Below are positions 37,301 to 44,919 of a stretch of DNA of 64,000 bases, piece by piece. Location: positions 54,611 to 118,610 of the forward strand of contig JBGVLM010000007.1 of NCBI GenBank assembly GCA_045124255.1, read 5' to 3'. A program made the translations under genes and the position numbers. The notes under the pieces are model-generated. The model had not been told where the DNA came from. It did not search any database and was given only the letters and a program-made list of their open reading frames with translations. The first letter of the stretch is position 1, and every line of letters starts with the position of its first letter. The DNA is from Eshraghiella sp045124255. Its GTDB lineage: Bacteria; Bacillota; Clostridia; Lachnospirales; Lachnospiraceae.

Positions 37301-37937
37301 TTGTATCCTTAAAATTCTCCGTAACGGAATTAAACACTCTGGTGTTCAAATCAATATTAATATTGATACGTGTTTTCTTATGGGTTGCAATAAGAAATTC
37401 CTCAAGATTATTCCTTGAATCCTTTCCCTTCATTATTCCTTCATAAATACTGCGAAGGTGCATATCATCCCCAAGATACACATCCTCAAAGGAATCAGAT
37501 TCAAGCATTGCAACCGCCTCATCCGGGTTTGCCTGGGCAAGACCTGCAAACTGAAACAGATTTCGTATTGTTCCGGCAGAAGATTCATACGCACCAGCCT
37601 CGACACGGAAGGAATAGCTTACCGCCTTCTCTCCGCCATTGCTCACTATATGAAAGGTACCCTCAATAACGTCGCCATTGAGAGCACCCTTGGAATTAAC
37701 TGTATATCTTATTGTCGCCCTGCTTCCCAAAAAGGTACTGTCTCTTAATATAACCTTGTCATTATCTGAGTAAATAACACCCTTAAGCTGTTTACCCTCC
37801 GGCTCAAAAATATTAATTACGCCATAGAAATCCCTGTTCTTATCCACAACAGCATATACCCTGCTGTCAGACACCTCCAAAACAGGTGGATTATATTCAA
37901 AAACGCCTCTGGCAAATCTGTTAATCTGTTCCTTCAT
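34392..37937 (-). CDS. giant helical-repeat scaffold protein (DUF5717-like)
   Basis: 1,181 aa with no signal peptide or membrane helix. N-terminal beta-rich region (about 1-115 and 185-290: strands such as RININIDLNTRVFN and NVIVSCDSPFIRL), then about 700 residues of alpha-helical repeats resembling TPR/HEAT solenoids. A beta-rich C-terminus (about 1,060-1,181: KRVVIHYIYENKEHKKLYI, VLFYGEQIQYYI) ends the protein. I recall it as DUF5717, unverified. First gene of the four-gene operon, behind a good promoter, and 17 nt upstream of the Hsp70-like gene. Function unknown; a large assembly platform is a reasonable guess. Confidence 0.82.
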   Translation of the reverse strand: MKEQINRFARGVFEYNPPVLEVSDSRVYAVVDKNRDFYGVINIFEPEGKQLKGVIYSDNDKVILRDSTFLGSRATIRYTVNSKGALNGDVIEGTFHIVSNGGEKAVSYSFRVEAGAYESSAGTIRNLFQFAGLAQANPDEAVAMLESDSFEDVYLGDDMHLRSIYEGIMKGKDSRNNLEEFLIATHKKTRININIDLNTRVFNSVTENFKDTILIERDTWGYANVIVSCDSPFIRLERREIASDSFAGNKYEFSYIVEYDKLHEGKNYAVIYFETIGRKLPFNITVSKSAAGVKARERHAIRKLNCDLMDLYIKFRTHKLNVSEWIRESMSVIEAIRSMDDSNPFYRLFLAQIYITEKKDTEAKWLIDNVKDEIDSDDMSKYPVYCYFMYVNTLFNKDRVYSRKASNVVKECYTQNDDWRILWTLLFMDEEFEKNPSLKLLRIKEQFNKGCNSPALYIEACNILNEQPLLLRVLNSFEINVLYFGVKHGIVNRKLCSHVAEMVMSVRFGSEKFIRLMMALYECYKEPVTLEGLCKMLIHNHCVGAKYIQYYEQAILAEYKITQLFEFYIESRDKNDMSPLPKMVLMYFGYNNSLDYIHKAYLYSNIIHNKADNPQVYTSYIPQMDTFVMEQMLLGHVNEQLATLYKNIFETDMITDENAGAVSEIFFTYRIECSNPFFRRVVVRHKESNSEKEYPINNGVAYIRMYTEDAVVLFVSDSKNRYSMPYNIVKYMDDAAVMEKCLEADDNLIHLKLSTCEKTIRYQKKDQEAIQNIINLAALPKINTAYRRKLNSVVIDYFYDNFDVDGFAYFIGKTDFSLIHEKDINKIIEIYIVQGDYEAAFSLIAETSYMQINAKRLMKLCSRIILSGQHEDSPKLMNMCSYVFKKNRYDELILNYLVDGFNGTTEEMVEVWKRAVEVDIETYELEERIIAQMMFSNSYFELVCDIFDNYFRKGPKERIVEAYLAYNSYLYFVRENEISENVFNIIEAYMENEKELPWICKMALVKFYSELSELSEYRKNLGEEIIAALTRKEYVFPFYLKLADKIPVPYEIKDKTMVEYRANPRKRVVIHYIYENKEHKKLYITEDMKNVYEGIFVKQFVLFYGEQIQYYITEEDKDGEITTDTCVLTNMSIKPDKSEGRYDLINDMAASRDSHDNQTFCKLVHTYAVTEYVTGQIFKPL

Positions 37938-37983
37938 CCGTTCACCCTTATATTCTTTCGCATAGAAACACTAATATAGAATA

Positions 37984-38012
37984 ATTATACACAAATCACA
38001 GATAAACCGCAA
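37984..38012 (-). promoter_or_regulatory. sigma-A promoter of the scaffold/Hsp70-like operon
   Basis: TTGCGG, 17 nt, TATAAT on the minus strand, about 47 nt before the start codon at 37937 and after the rarA stop. No operator symmetry is evident. Confidence 0.75.
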
Positions 38013-38045
38013 CAATTCCACATTTTTTTTAGAAAAATATTATAC

Positions 38046-39371
38046 TTATTCCGCCTCACTGCGGATTCTGTCCATATGTGTGTCTATCTGCTTCTCATAT
38101 CCCATACCTGAGGAATGATAGAAGTGCTCTCCCACAACAGAATCAGGCAGATACTGCTGTTTAACATAGTGATTATTATAGTCATGGGCATATTTATAAT
38201 CCAGTCCGTGTCCCAGCCTGGCTGCTGAATTATAATGTGCATCCTTTAAATGTGCAGGAACCGAATCCGTTCTGTGCGAAGCAACATAATCCATTGCCTC
38301 ACTAATTCCTTTTACGGCGGCATTACTCTTAGGCGCCGTTGCCACATAGGTACATGCCTGTGCCAGTATAATCTGTGCCTCAGGCATTCCGACCCTCTCA
38401 ACAGCCAGTGACGCCGAAACAGCCACGGTTATTGCATTAGGGTCTGCATTGCCTACATCCTCGCTCGCACAAATCATTATCCTTCTTGCAATGAATTTCG
38501 GGTCCTCCCCTGCATACAGCATTCTTGCAAGATAGTATAACGCTGCGTCCGGGTCGGAACCCCGCATGCTCTTAATAAAAGCAGAAATTGTATCATAATG
38601 ATTATCGCCCGTCTTATCATATTTCAGAACTCTTTTCTGAATACATTCCGCCGCAACATCTAAAGTAATGTGTATAATTCCATCCTCACTCACCGGAGTG
38701 GACATAATTCCAAGTTCCACTGCATTAAGTGCCTGCCTTGCATCACCATTAGCCATATCCGCAAGGAATTCCGCCGCATCCTCATCAATCACCGCATTAT
38801 AAGCACCCATGCCCCTGTCCTTATCATAAACAGCCTTATGAATAAGCTTATTGACATCCTCCTTAGAAAGTGACTTAAGTTCAAAAATAATTGAACGTGA
38901 AATCAACGCTCCGTTAACCTCAAAATACGGATTCTCCGTTGTCGCTCCGACTAATATTACAGTTCCGTCCTCTACAAAAGGAAGCAGATAGTCCTGCTGC
39001 CCCTTATTAAATCTGTGAATCTCATCGACAAAAAGAATTGTCTTCTTACCAAGGGAAGCCATTCTTTCCTTCGCTCTCTCAACGACCTCTTCCATATCCT
39101 TCTTACCGGCAATGGTCGCATTCAGCTGGCAGAACTGTGCACTTGTGGTATTCGCAATAACCTTGGCAAGCGTTGTCTTGCCGGTACCAGGTGGTCCGTA
39201 AAAAATAATGGATTGCAGCCTGTCAGCCTTAATCGCCCTGTACAGCAGCTTATCCCTGCCTATAATATGCTCCTGTCCGACGACCTCATCAAGAGTCTGC
39301 GGTCTCATCCTTGAAGCAAGCGGTGACTCCTTCTCCATGTTATTTTCACGCATATATTCAAACAAATCCAT
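38046..39371 (-). CDS. rarA: replication-associated recombination protein A
   Basis: 441 aa AAA+ ATPase of the RarA/MgsA/WRNIP1 family, acting at stalled forks. PLASRMRPQTLDEVVGQEHI at the start, Walker A YGPPGTGKTTLA, Walker B ILFVDEIHRF, sensor I VGATTENPYF. The RarA-specific C-terminus has GSDPDAALYYLARML, CASEDVGNADP and the tetramerisation domain. Start at 39371 after GAGGTATACA. An upstream ATG at 39386 lacks a site. Monocistronic or co-transcribed with the upstream deacetylase gene (72-nt gap). Confidence 0.95.
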   Translation of the reverse strand: MDLFEYMRENNMEKESPLASRMRPQTLDEVVGQEHIIGRDKLLYRAIKADRLQSIIFYGPPGTGKTTLAKVIANTTSAQFCQLNATIAGKKDMEEVVERAKERMASLGKKTILFVDEIHRFNKGQQDYLLPFVEDGTVILVGATTENPYFEVNGALISRSIIFELKSLSKEDVNKLIHKAVYDKDRGMGAYNAVIDEDAAEFLADMANGDARQALNAVELGIMSTPVSEDGIIHITLDVAAECIQKRVLKYDKTGDNHYDTISAFIKSMRGSDPDAALYYLARMLYAGEDPKFIARRIMICASEDVGNADPNAITVAVSASLAVERVGMPEAQIILAQACTYVATAPKSNAAVKGISEAMDYVASHRTDSVPAHLKDAHYNSAARLGHGLDYKYAHDYNNHYVKQQYLPDSVVGEHFYHSSGMGYEKQIDTHMDRIRSEAE

Positions 39372-39443
39372 TGTATACCTCTTCATTAGCTTAATTACCG
39401 TTAATTATAGCAAAACATTCCGCCTTTGTCACTAAAACAGAGC

Positions 39444-40109
39444 CTATTCAAGCATTATTTCATCAATTGTCACAAACACATAGCCCATATCCTGAAGACG
39501 GTCTATAACCTCAAGTGCTGCTGCAACAGAAGTTTCGTAAATGTCGTGAAACAGGATTATATCACCGTCATCAACATTATTTATCACATTTTCCACTATT
39601 GTATTTACATTTTTTGTACACCAGTCCTTTGGGTCAACATCCCAGAACACCGGAGTCATATCAACCGAATACAGCAGCTGCTCGTTCCAGAATCCGCAGG
39701 GCGGACGTATATACTCCACCTTCTTACCGGTAATACTGCTGATAAGCTCATTGGTATCAAGGATTTCCTTAACGGCTGCCTCCTTTGTAAGCACCGTAAG
39801 ATTCTGATGTGAATATGTATGATTGCCTATGATATGCCCGTCCCTGTACATCATAAGCACAATATCCTCATTCCCGTGTATTCTTTCCCCAACAAGAAAA
39901 AAAGTTGCCTTAACATTTCTTTTTCTCAGTTCATTAAGAAGTGTAAGGGTATTTACGCTGTGGGGTCCGTCATCAAAGGTTATTGCAACAACCTTCCTGT
40001 AATTATTATTGGACACCTCTGTGGCTGTTCTTGAGCTTTCCACAAAAATAATTCCGCAGATAAGACAGCAGCACAGCATTACAATGCACCTGAATCTTTT
40101 CGCTTCCAC
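39444..40109 (-). CDS. polysaccharide deacetylase (NodB/PgdA type)
   Basis: 221 aa. One N-terminal hydrophobic segment after K/R residues (about 8-24) indicates an exported or anchored enzyme. CE4 motifs: TFDDGPHS, HTYSHQN (two metal His), RPPCGFWNE, DVDPKDW and ILFHD. Removes N- or O-acetyl groups from peptidoglycan or a related glycan. The start is uncertain. GTG 40109 gives a proper basic n-region but relies on an AGG inside the preceding terminator. ATG 40079 has a better AGGTG but loses the positive residues. Confidence 0.88.
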   Translation of the reverse strand: MEAKRFRCIVMLCCCLICGIIFVESSRTATEVSNNNYRKVVAITFDDGPHSVNTLTLLNELRKRNVKATFFLVGERIHGNEDIVLMMYRDGHIIGNHTYSHQNLTVLTKEAAVKEILDTNELISSITGKKVEYIRPPCGFWNEQLLYSVDMTPVFWDVDPKDWCTKNVNTIVENVINNVDDGDIILFHDIYETSVAAALEVIDRLQDMGYVFVTIDEIMLE

Positions 40110-40117
40110 AATAAAAA

Positions 40118-40153
40118 ACCTGCATATACCGCTTTATCTAAGTATATGCAGGT
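40118..40153 (-). terminator. Rho-independent terminator
   Basis: A perfect 12-bp stem (ACCTGCATATAC / GTATATGCAGGT) with a 12-nt loop, followed by six T on the minus strand. It ends the transcript of the small membrane protein gene. The deacetylase start follows within 10 nt of it. Confidence 0.85.
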
Positions 40154-40160
40154 CAGTAAT

Positions 40161-40670
40161 TTATTTATTACGTTCTCTGTAAATCATCACTCTTAAATCA
40201 TCATCCTCATCCAATGTATTAACCATTACATCATCAGAATTCTCAACATTCTTCCCGTCATCCGTCTGTTTTGTGCTGTCATCAATAGTCTGAAAAAGAT
40301 TATAGAAAATAAGTCTGCCAATGAACAGAATTACCGCTATGCCCAGAAAAACATAATGGACTACCTCTTTTGTGAACCCTATGTTAATTATAAAAATATA
40401 AAAGCCTGCATACGATGCTGCGTCACATACTGCATACAGAAGGTACATGCTGCCCTTCTTAGCGGAAATATTATCAAACATCTTATTGACAAACGGCTCA
40501 ACATAATCGTTGATAATTACAGCGGCAAGAATCCATATGCCAAGTGTAATTTTAAAGCTGAGTTTTGCATTGTTTTCAAGAATTGTCTGTATAACTATAT
40601 AGATAACCGCAACAATCATCATGCCATAAACAATTATATCGAAAAAATTACTTTTGTTCTCTTTCTTCAT
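40161..40670 (-). CDS. small four-helix membrane protein, unknown
   Basis: 169 aa from the ATG at 40670 (KKENKSNFFDIIVYG). About four helices lie in residues 12-135, then a charged, acidic cytoplasmic tail (about 125-169, VNTLDEDDDLRV). No family recognised. The start is unsettled: GGGAGGAAGG lies 18 nt upstream of this ATG, an in-frame CTG fits that site better, and the ATG at 40700 has no site. Divergent from degV. Confidence 0.65.
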   Translation of the reverse strand: MKKENKSNFFDIIVYGMMIVAVIYIVIQTILENNAKLSFKITLGIWILAAVIINDYVEPFVNKMFDNISAKKGSMYLLYAVCDAASYAGFYIFIINIGFTKEVVHYVFLGIAVILFIGRLIFYNLFQTIDDSTKQTDDGKNVENSDDVMVNTLDEDDDLRVMIYRERNK

Positions 40671-40753
40671 ACTGCGATACAGGCAAAGCCTTCCTCCCAT
40701 ATAAAATAATATTCACAATAAAACATTTTAACATATCGGTTCCGAAAAAACAA

Positions 40754-40782
40754 TTGTTGTGCCATTATCTGTTTTATGATAT
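40754..40782 (+). promoter_or_regulatory. putative degV promoter
   Basis: TTGTTG, 17 nt, TGATAT, about 48 nt before the degV start. The -10 is off consensus, so moderate to low support. Confidence 0.4.
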
Positions 40783-40829
40783 ATTTTAAAAAATCTGTTT
40801 TTTAAGAAAGGTATTTTAAAGGTTATTTT

Positions 40830-41711
40830 ATGAGAACTTACTGCATTACTACGGATTCCAATTCCGATTTACCACAGGAATATATTGATAAGCTTAATAC
40901 AATTATTATTCCCCAGTACTATTCTTTTGGAGACACAGTTTACGGTGATGAGCTTAATATGGCACCGTCAGAATTTTATGCCAGAATGAAGAACGGAGAA
41001 CTTCCACAGTCACAGGCTAACAATCCTGCTGTTATTGAAGACAAGTTCCGCAGCATTCTTGATGAAGGCATGGATATTATACATATCGCATTCTCTTCTG
41101 CATTAAGCGGAAGCTACAACAATGTCTGCATGGTTGCAAGAGAGCTTTCAGAAGAATATACCGATGCAAGAATTACCGTTATTGATTCACTCAATGTATC
41201 ACTCGGAGAATCAATTCTTGTACTTCATGCAAATAATATGAAGGCTTCTGGCGCCTCCTATGATGAGGTTGTATCAGCAATCGAAGCCATGAAGAACAAC
41301 ATTAACGTACAGCTTACGGTTAATGATTTATTTCACCTTCAGAGAGGCGGACGTGTAAGCAAGACAACTGCAATTGTAGGCAGTGCACTCAATCTGAAGC
41401 CATTCCTTTACATCAACAAAGAAGGCGGTCTTTCATCTGACGGAACTGCCCGAGGAAGAAAGAAATCCCTCAAAACTCTTGTTGAACGCATGAAAAATAC
41501 AATTGATGACAATACAGACTATTCACAGCCGGTAGGAATTATACATGGCGACTGCTTAGAGGATGCACAGTCTGTAGCAGAAATGGTAAAAGCCGAAACA
41601 CCTTTTACTAATGTAATCATTAATGATATCAGTCCAAGTATCGGAACCCATGCAGGTCCGGGTGCTTTGGGACTTATCTACTGCGGTATTGAAAAAGCAG
41701 ACGCCAAATAA
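40830..41711 (+). CDS. DegV-family fatty-acid-binding protein
   Basis: 293 aa, cytoplasmic. DegV/FakB proteins hold a fatty acid and present it to the FakA kinase for phospholipid synthesis. Family marks: TTDSNSDLPQEY at the N-terminus, the lipid head-group site IAFSSALSGSYNN, DSLNVSLGESILV, the FHLQRGGRVSKTTA loop, GIIHGDCLEDA, and the C-terminal THAGPGALGL. No fakA in the window. A DUF4250 gene follows 23 nt downstream in the same direction. Confidence 0.9.
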   Translation: MRTYCITTDSNSDLPQEYIDKLNTIIIPQYYSFGDTVYGDELNMAPSEFYARMKNGELPQSQANNPAVIEDKFRSILDEGMDIIHIAFSSALSGSYNNVCMVARELSEEYTDARITVIDSLNVSLGESILVLHANNMKASGASYDEVVSAIEAMKNNINVQLTVNDLFHLQRGGRVSKTTAIVGSALNLKPFLYINKEGGLSSDGTARGRKKSLKTLVERMKNTIDDNTDYSQPVGIIHGDCLEDAQSVAEMVKAETPFTNVIINDISPSIGTHAGPGALGLIYCGIEKADAK

Positions 41712-41734
41712 TTTTTGCAATTTACGGAGGTATT

Positions 41735-41908
41735 ATGATTCCTACAGACCCGGTCATTTTATTAAGCTATGTTAATACTAAGCTTCGTGACGAATGTAAA
41801 AGCCTTGACGACTTCTGTGATAAATACGAAGTCGACAAGGCCTCATTAACTGCAACTCTAAGAAGTATACAGTATACCTATAATGCTTCAACAAATCAGT
41901 TTGTATAG
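41735..41908 (+). CDS. DUF4250-type small protein
   Basis: 57 aa: starts MIPTDPVILLSYVNTKLRD, ends YNASTNQFV. Found by reading the sequence after degV. GGAGG lies 4 nt before the ATG. The ILLSYVNTKLRD core followed by an SLDDFCDKYEVD helix matches the DUF4250 family of clostridia as I recall it. Function unknown. Its last 13 nt overlap the convergent clp gene tail (41896-41908). Confidence 0.82.
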   Translation: MIPTDPVILLSYVNTKLRDECKSLDDFCDKYEVDKASLTATLRSIQYTYNASTNQFV

Positions 41909-44463
41909 GCTGTAAGCTCATCCTGCTTATCAATGATTATTGTATCACCGCTTCCTGCCCTGCCTTCAAGAATCAGTCGTGCACATAATGTCTCAACTGT
42001 TTTCTGGAGGTATCGCTTAAGCGGTCTTGCTCCGTATACAGGGTCATATCCTGCTTCAATTATATAATCCATTGCCGAATCAGTAAGCTTAACACTGATA
42101 TTTTTGTCATTAAGTCTTTTATTCAAATCCTTAACCAGCAGATTAATTATATTGCCTATATTATCCTTTGTTAACGGCTTGAACATAATTATCTCGTCAA
42201 GTCGGTTAATAAATTCCGGACGGAAGGAATTCTTAAGCTCATTCATTACAAGCTTTTCGCACTGTTCGGAAATATTTCCGTCCTCTCCGATACCGTCCAA
42301 AAGATACTGGGAACCGAGATTAGAGGTAAGAATAATTATTGTATTCTTAAAGTCAACGGTTCTGCCCTGCGAATCCGTTACCCTGCCGTCATCAAGCACC
42401 TGCAAAAGCACGTTAAACACATCCGGATGTGCTTTTTCTATTTCATCAAAAAGAATAACCGAATAAGGCTTACGTCTTACTGCTTCGGTAAGCTGTCCGC
42501 CCTCTTCATAGCCGACATATCCCGGAGGCGCTCCAATCAGTCTGGATACGGAGAATTTCTCCATATATTCACTCATATCGATTCGCACAATATTATTCTC
42601 ATCATCAAAAAGACTTTCTGCAAGTGTTTTGGCAAGCTCTGTTTTACCGACACCGGTAGGTCCTAAGAATAGGAATGAACCAATCGGTTTAGTCGGGTCC
42701 TTAATTCCTGCCTTGGAACGCATAATTGCCTCTGTAACCTTGCTTACGCCCTCATTCTGACCGATAACTCTCTTATGAAGTTCCTCTTCAAGTCCAAGGA
42801 TTTTATGTTTCTCAGATTCGTTAAGCTTCGTAACCGGAATACCTGTCCAACGGGAAACTATTCTGCCTATTTCCTCCTCCGTTACGCTCTCCCTTACAAG
42901 AGTCATTTCCTTCTGTTTAACCTTTTCCTCCTCTTCGGCTAATTCCTTATTAAGTTCAGGAAGTCTGCCGTACTGGAGTTTGGCTGCTTTTTCAAGATTA
43001 TATTCCCTCTGTGCCGCCTGAATCTCCCGGTTGACATTTTCAATTTCTTCTCTGATTCGGCTGAGTCTGTCAACAGAAGCCTTTTCATTATCCCACTGTG
43101 CTTTTCTGCTTGCAAATTCATTACGGCATTCCGCAAGTTCTGCCTGAAGTTCATCAAGTCTTTTTCTGCTTGCTTCATCCGTTTCTTTCTTAAGTGCAGC
43201 CTCCTCAATTTCAAGCTGCATTATTTTACGGGACATTTCATCAAGTTCTGTAGGCATTGAATTAAGCTCTGTTTTAATAAGTGCACAAGCTTCATCAACC
43301 AAATCGATTGCTTTATCCGGCAGAAACCTGTCCGAAATATAACGGTTTGACAGTGTTGCAGCTGCTACAAGAGCATTATCCGTAATCTTTACACCATGAA
43401 ATACCTCATATCTCTCCTTAAGTCCCCTGAGGATTGAAATCGTGTCCTCAACAGTCGGCTCATCAACCAGAACCGGCTGAAAACGTCTTTCAAGCGCAGC
43501 GTCCTTTTCAATATATTTGCGGTATTCCTCCCGGGTGGTGGCGCCCAGCATTTGCAGCTCCCCCCGGCCCAGGGCGGGCTTGAAGATATTGGCCGCATCG
43601 ATGGCGCCCTCGGCGGCGCCGGCGCCCACGATGGTGTGCATCTCATCCACAAAGAGGATCACGTCCCCGTTGCGCCGGATCTCCGACAGCACATCCCGCA
43701 GCCGCTCCTCAAACTCCCCCCGGTATTTCGTCCCCGCCACCAGGCTTGCCATGTTCAGGCTCACCAGCCGTTTTTCCTTCAGCTGGGGCGGGACATTGCC
43801 CATGGCCATCCGCTGGGCAAGGCCCTCCGCGATGGCCGTCTTGCCTACTCCCGGTTCGCCTACCAGCGCCGGGTTATTCTTATTCTTTCGGCACAGAATG
43901 CCGATGACGGTATCGATCTCCTTTTCCCGTCCGATCACCGGCTCCATGGTGGACGCCTTGGCGATTAGGTCTTCGCTGAACTGTTCCAAAAGTCTCGTTG
44001 TGACCGCCTCCTTTTTTCCTTTCACGGTAGCTGTCTGCTCCCAGCGCAGATAGTCCACTGTATGGGTAAACAGCGCGTCGGCGCTGACACCGTTGAGCTG
44101 CAGCAGTTCCCCTGCCGCAGAAGTTTCCCGCCGGGCCATGGCCAGCAGCAGATGATGGGGCTGGATCTCCCGGCTGTTTTGCTGCTTCGCCTCCTGGGCG
44201 GCGCTGTGCAGAATGGTTTTGGCCTCCCTCGTCAGTCCCTGGGGCAGGGGCAGGTCCGGGGTGCCCGCTCCGTAAAGCAGCTGGGCCATGGCCTCCGTCA
44301 GATCCGGGTCCACCCCCAGCAGCCGCAGCACCTGTCCCGTGGCCCCCGGCTCCCGCAGCATCACCAGCAGCAGATGCACCGAGCCAACATAGCTGTGACC
44401 CATACTTCTTGCTTTCTGCGCGGCACGCTGGATCAGGTCGGCCGTCAGTGTATGATATCGCAC
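41896..44463 (-). CDS. hybrid Clp ATPase: ClpC-like N-part, ClpB C-part
   Basis: 855 codons, frame intact. Residues 1 to about 311 are GC-rich and ClpC-like: a Clp_N double repeat (HSYVGSVHLLLVMLREPG, REIQPHHLLLAMA) and AAA1 Walker A GEPGVGKTAI, Walker B VILFVDEMHT. From about residue 312 the DNA becomes AT-rich and the protein is ClpB: a full-length coiled-coil M domain (about 380-510, absent or short in ClpC), AAA2 Walker A GPTGVGKTELA and the ClpB-type end. Start is GTG 44463 with AGGAGG 6 nt upstream. ClpB disaggregates proteins with DnaK, while ClpC feeds ClpP. The join makes this particular protein doubtful. Confidence 0.85.
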   Translation of the reverse strand: MRYHTLTADLIQRAAQKARSMGHSYVGSVHLLLVMLREPGATGQVLRLLGVDPDLTEAMAQLLYGAGTPDLPLPQGLTREAKTILHSAAQEAKQQNSREIQPHHLLLAMARRETSAAGELLQLNGVSADALFTHTVDYLRWEQTATVKGKKEAVTTRLLEQFSEDLIAKASTMEPVIGREKEIDTVIGILCRKNKNNPALVGEPGVGKTAIAEGLAQRMAMGNVPPQLKEKRLVSLNMASLVAGTKYRGEFEERLRDVLSEIRRNGDVILFVDEMHTIVGAGAAEGAIDAANIFKPALGRGELQMLGATTREEYRKYIEKDAALERRFQPVLVDEPTVEDTISILRGLKERYEVFHGVKITDNALVAAATLSNRYISDRFLPDKAIDLVDEACALIKTELNSMPTELDEMSRKIMQLEIEEAALKKETDEASRKRLDELQAELAECRNEFASRKAQWDNEKASVDRLSRIREEIENVNREIQAAQREYNLEKAAKLQYGRLPELNKELAEEEEKVKQKEMTLVRESVTEEEIGRIVSRWTGIPVTKLNESEKHKILGLEEELHKRVIGQNEGVSKVTEAIMRSKAGIKDPTKPIGSFLFLGPTGVGKTELAKTLAESLFDDENNIVRIDMSEYMEKFSVSRLIGAPPGYVGYEEGGQLTEAVRRKPYSVILFDEIEKAHPDVFNVLLQVLDDGRVTDSQGRTVDFKNTIIILTSNLGSQYLLDGIGEDGNISEQCEKLVMNELKNSFRPEFINRLDEIIMFKPLTKDNIGNIINLLVKDLNKRLNDKNISVKLTDSAMDYIIEAGYDPVYGARPLKRYLQKTVETLCARLILEGRAGSGDTIIIDKQDELTAYTN
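43500..43545. other. composition and homology breakpoint
   Basis: Within the conserved AAA1 stretch encoding ATTREEYRKYIEKDAALERRF, codon use flips abruptly. Left of it the third positions are A/T-rich, right of it G/C-rich, and each style persists to its end of the window. The exact point lies in bases that both parents would share. Most likely an assembly join between two organisms. Confidence 0.85.
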
Positions 44464-44569
44464 ACGATCCCTCCTAGTTAGCCAAAGGTAACTCGAAAAG
44501 TACTCCCTTTTCCGGAAAATCATCGCCAAGGCATGATAAAATTATTCATAATTTTTTCGAAAAAAGGAA

Positions 44570-44621
44570 TTGCATTTTCTGAAATACATGCTACAATGAA
44601 GGTACGTTACATATATAACGT
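44570..44621 (+). promoter_or_regulatory. ferredoxin promoter with palindromic site
   Basis: TTGCAT, 16 nt, TACAAT (44570-44597). Right at the expected transcript start is an 18-bp palindrome, ACGTTA-CATATA-TAACGT (44604-44621), a plausible repressor site. The regulator is unknown. Confidence 0.6.
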
Positions 44622-44655
44622 GAAACACAAACAAGATTTTTTGGAGGTAAATATC

Positions 44656-44826
44656 ATGGCATACGTTATCACCGACGCTTGTGTCGCTTGCGGCTCCTGT
44701 GCTGAGCAGTGCCCCGTTGAGGCTATTTCCGAGGGTGAAGGCAAGTACGTTATCGACGCTGATGTCTGCGTTTCCTGCGGCTCCTGCGCTGATCAGTGCC
44801 CCGCTGAAGCTATCGAGGAAGGCTAA
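44656..44826 (+). CDS. 2[4Fe-4S] ferredoxin
   Basis: 56 aa small acidic electron carrier of the clostridial type. Two CxxCxxCxxxCP motifs: CVACGSCAEQCP and CVSCGSCADQCP, binding two cubane clusters. Serves pyruvate-ferredoxin oxidoreductase, hydrogenase and similar enzymes. GGAGG 8 nt before the ATG. The upstream in-frame ATG at 44533 would precede the promoter. Monocistronic with its own promoter and terminator. Confidence 0.97.
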   Translation: MAYVITDACVACGSCAEQCPVEAISEGEGKYVIDADVCVSCGSCADQCPAEAIEEG

Positions 44827-44844
44827 TTTTCTTCAAAACCCGAG

Positions 44845-44880
44845 ATTGGCCTGCGCAAATCTTGCGCAGGCCAATTTTTT
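44845..44880 (+). terminator. strong terminator after ferredoxin
   Basis: A 14-bp stem (ATTGGCCTGCGCAA / TTGCGCAGGCCAAT) with a 3-nt loop, followed by a T run. Confidence 0.92.
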
Positions 44881-44919
44881 ATTGTATAATACCTGTATCT
44901 TATTTCTGCGGAGGAACAC

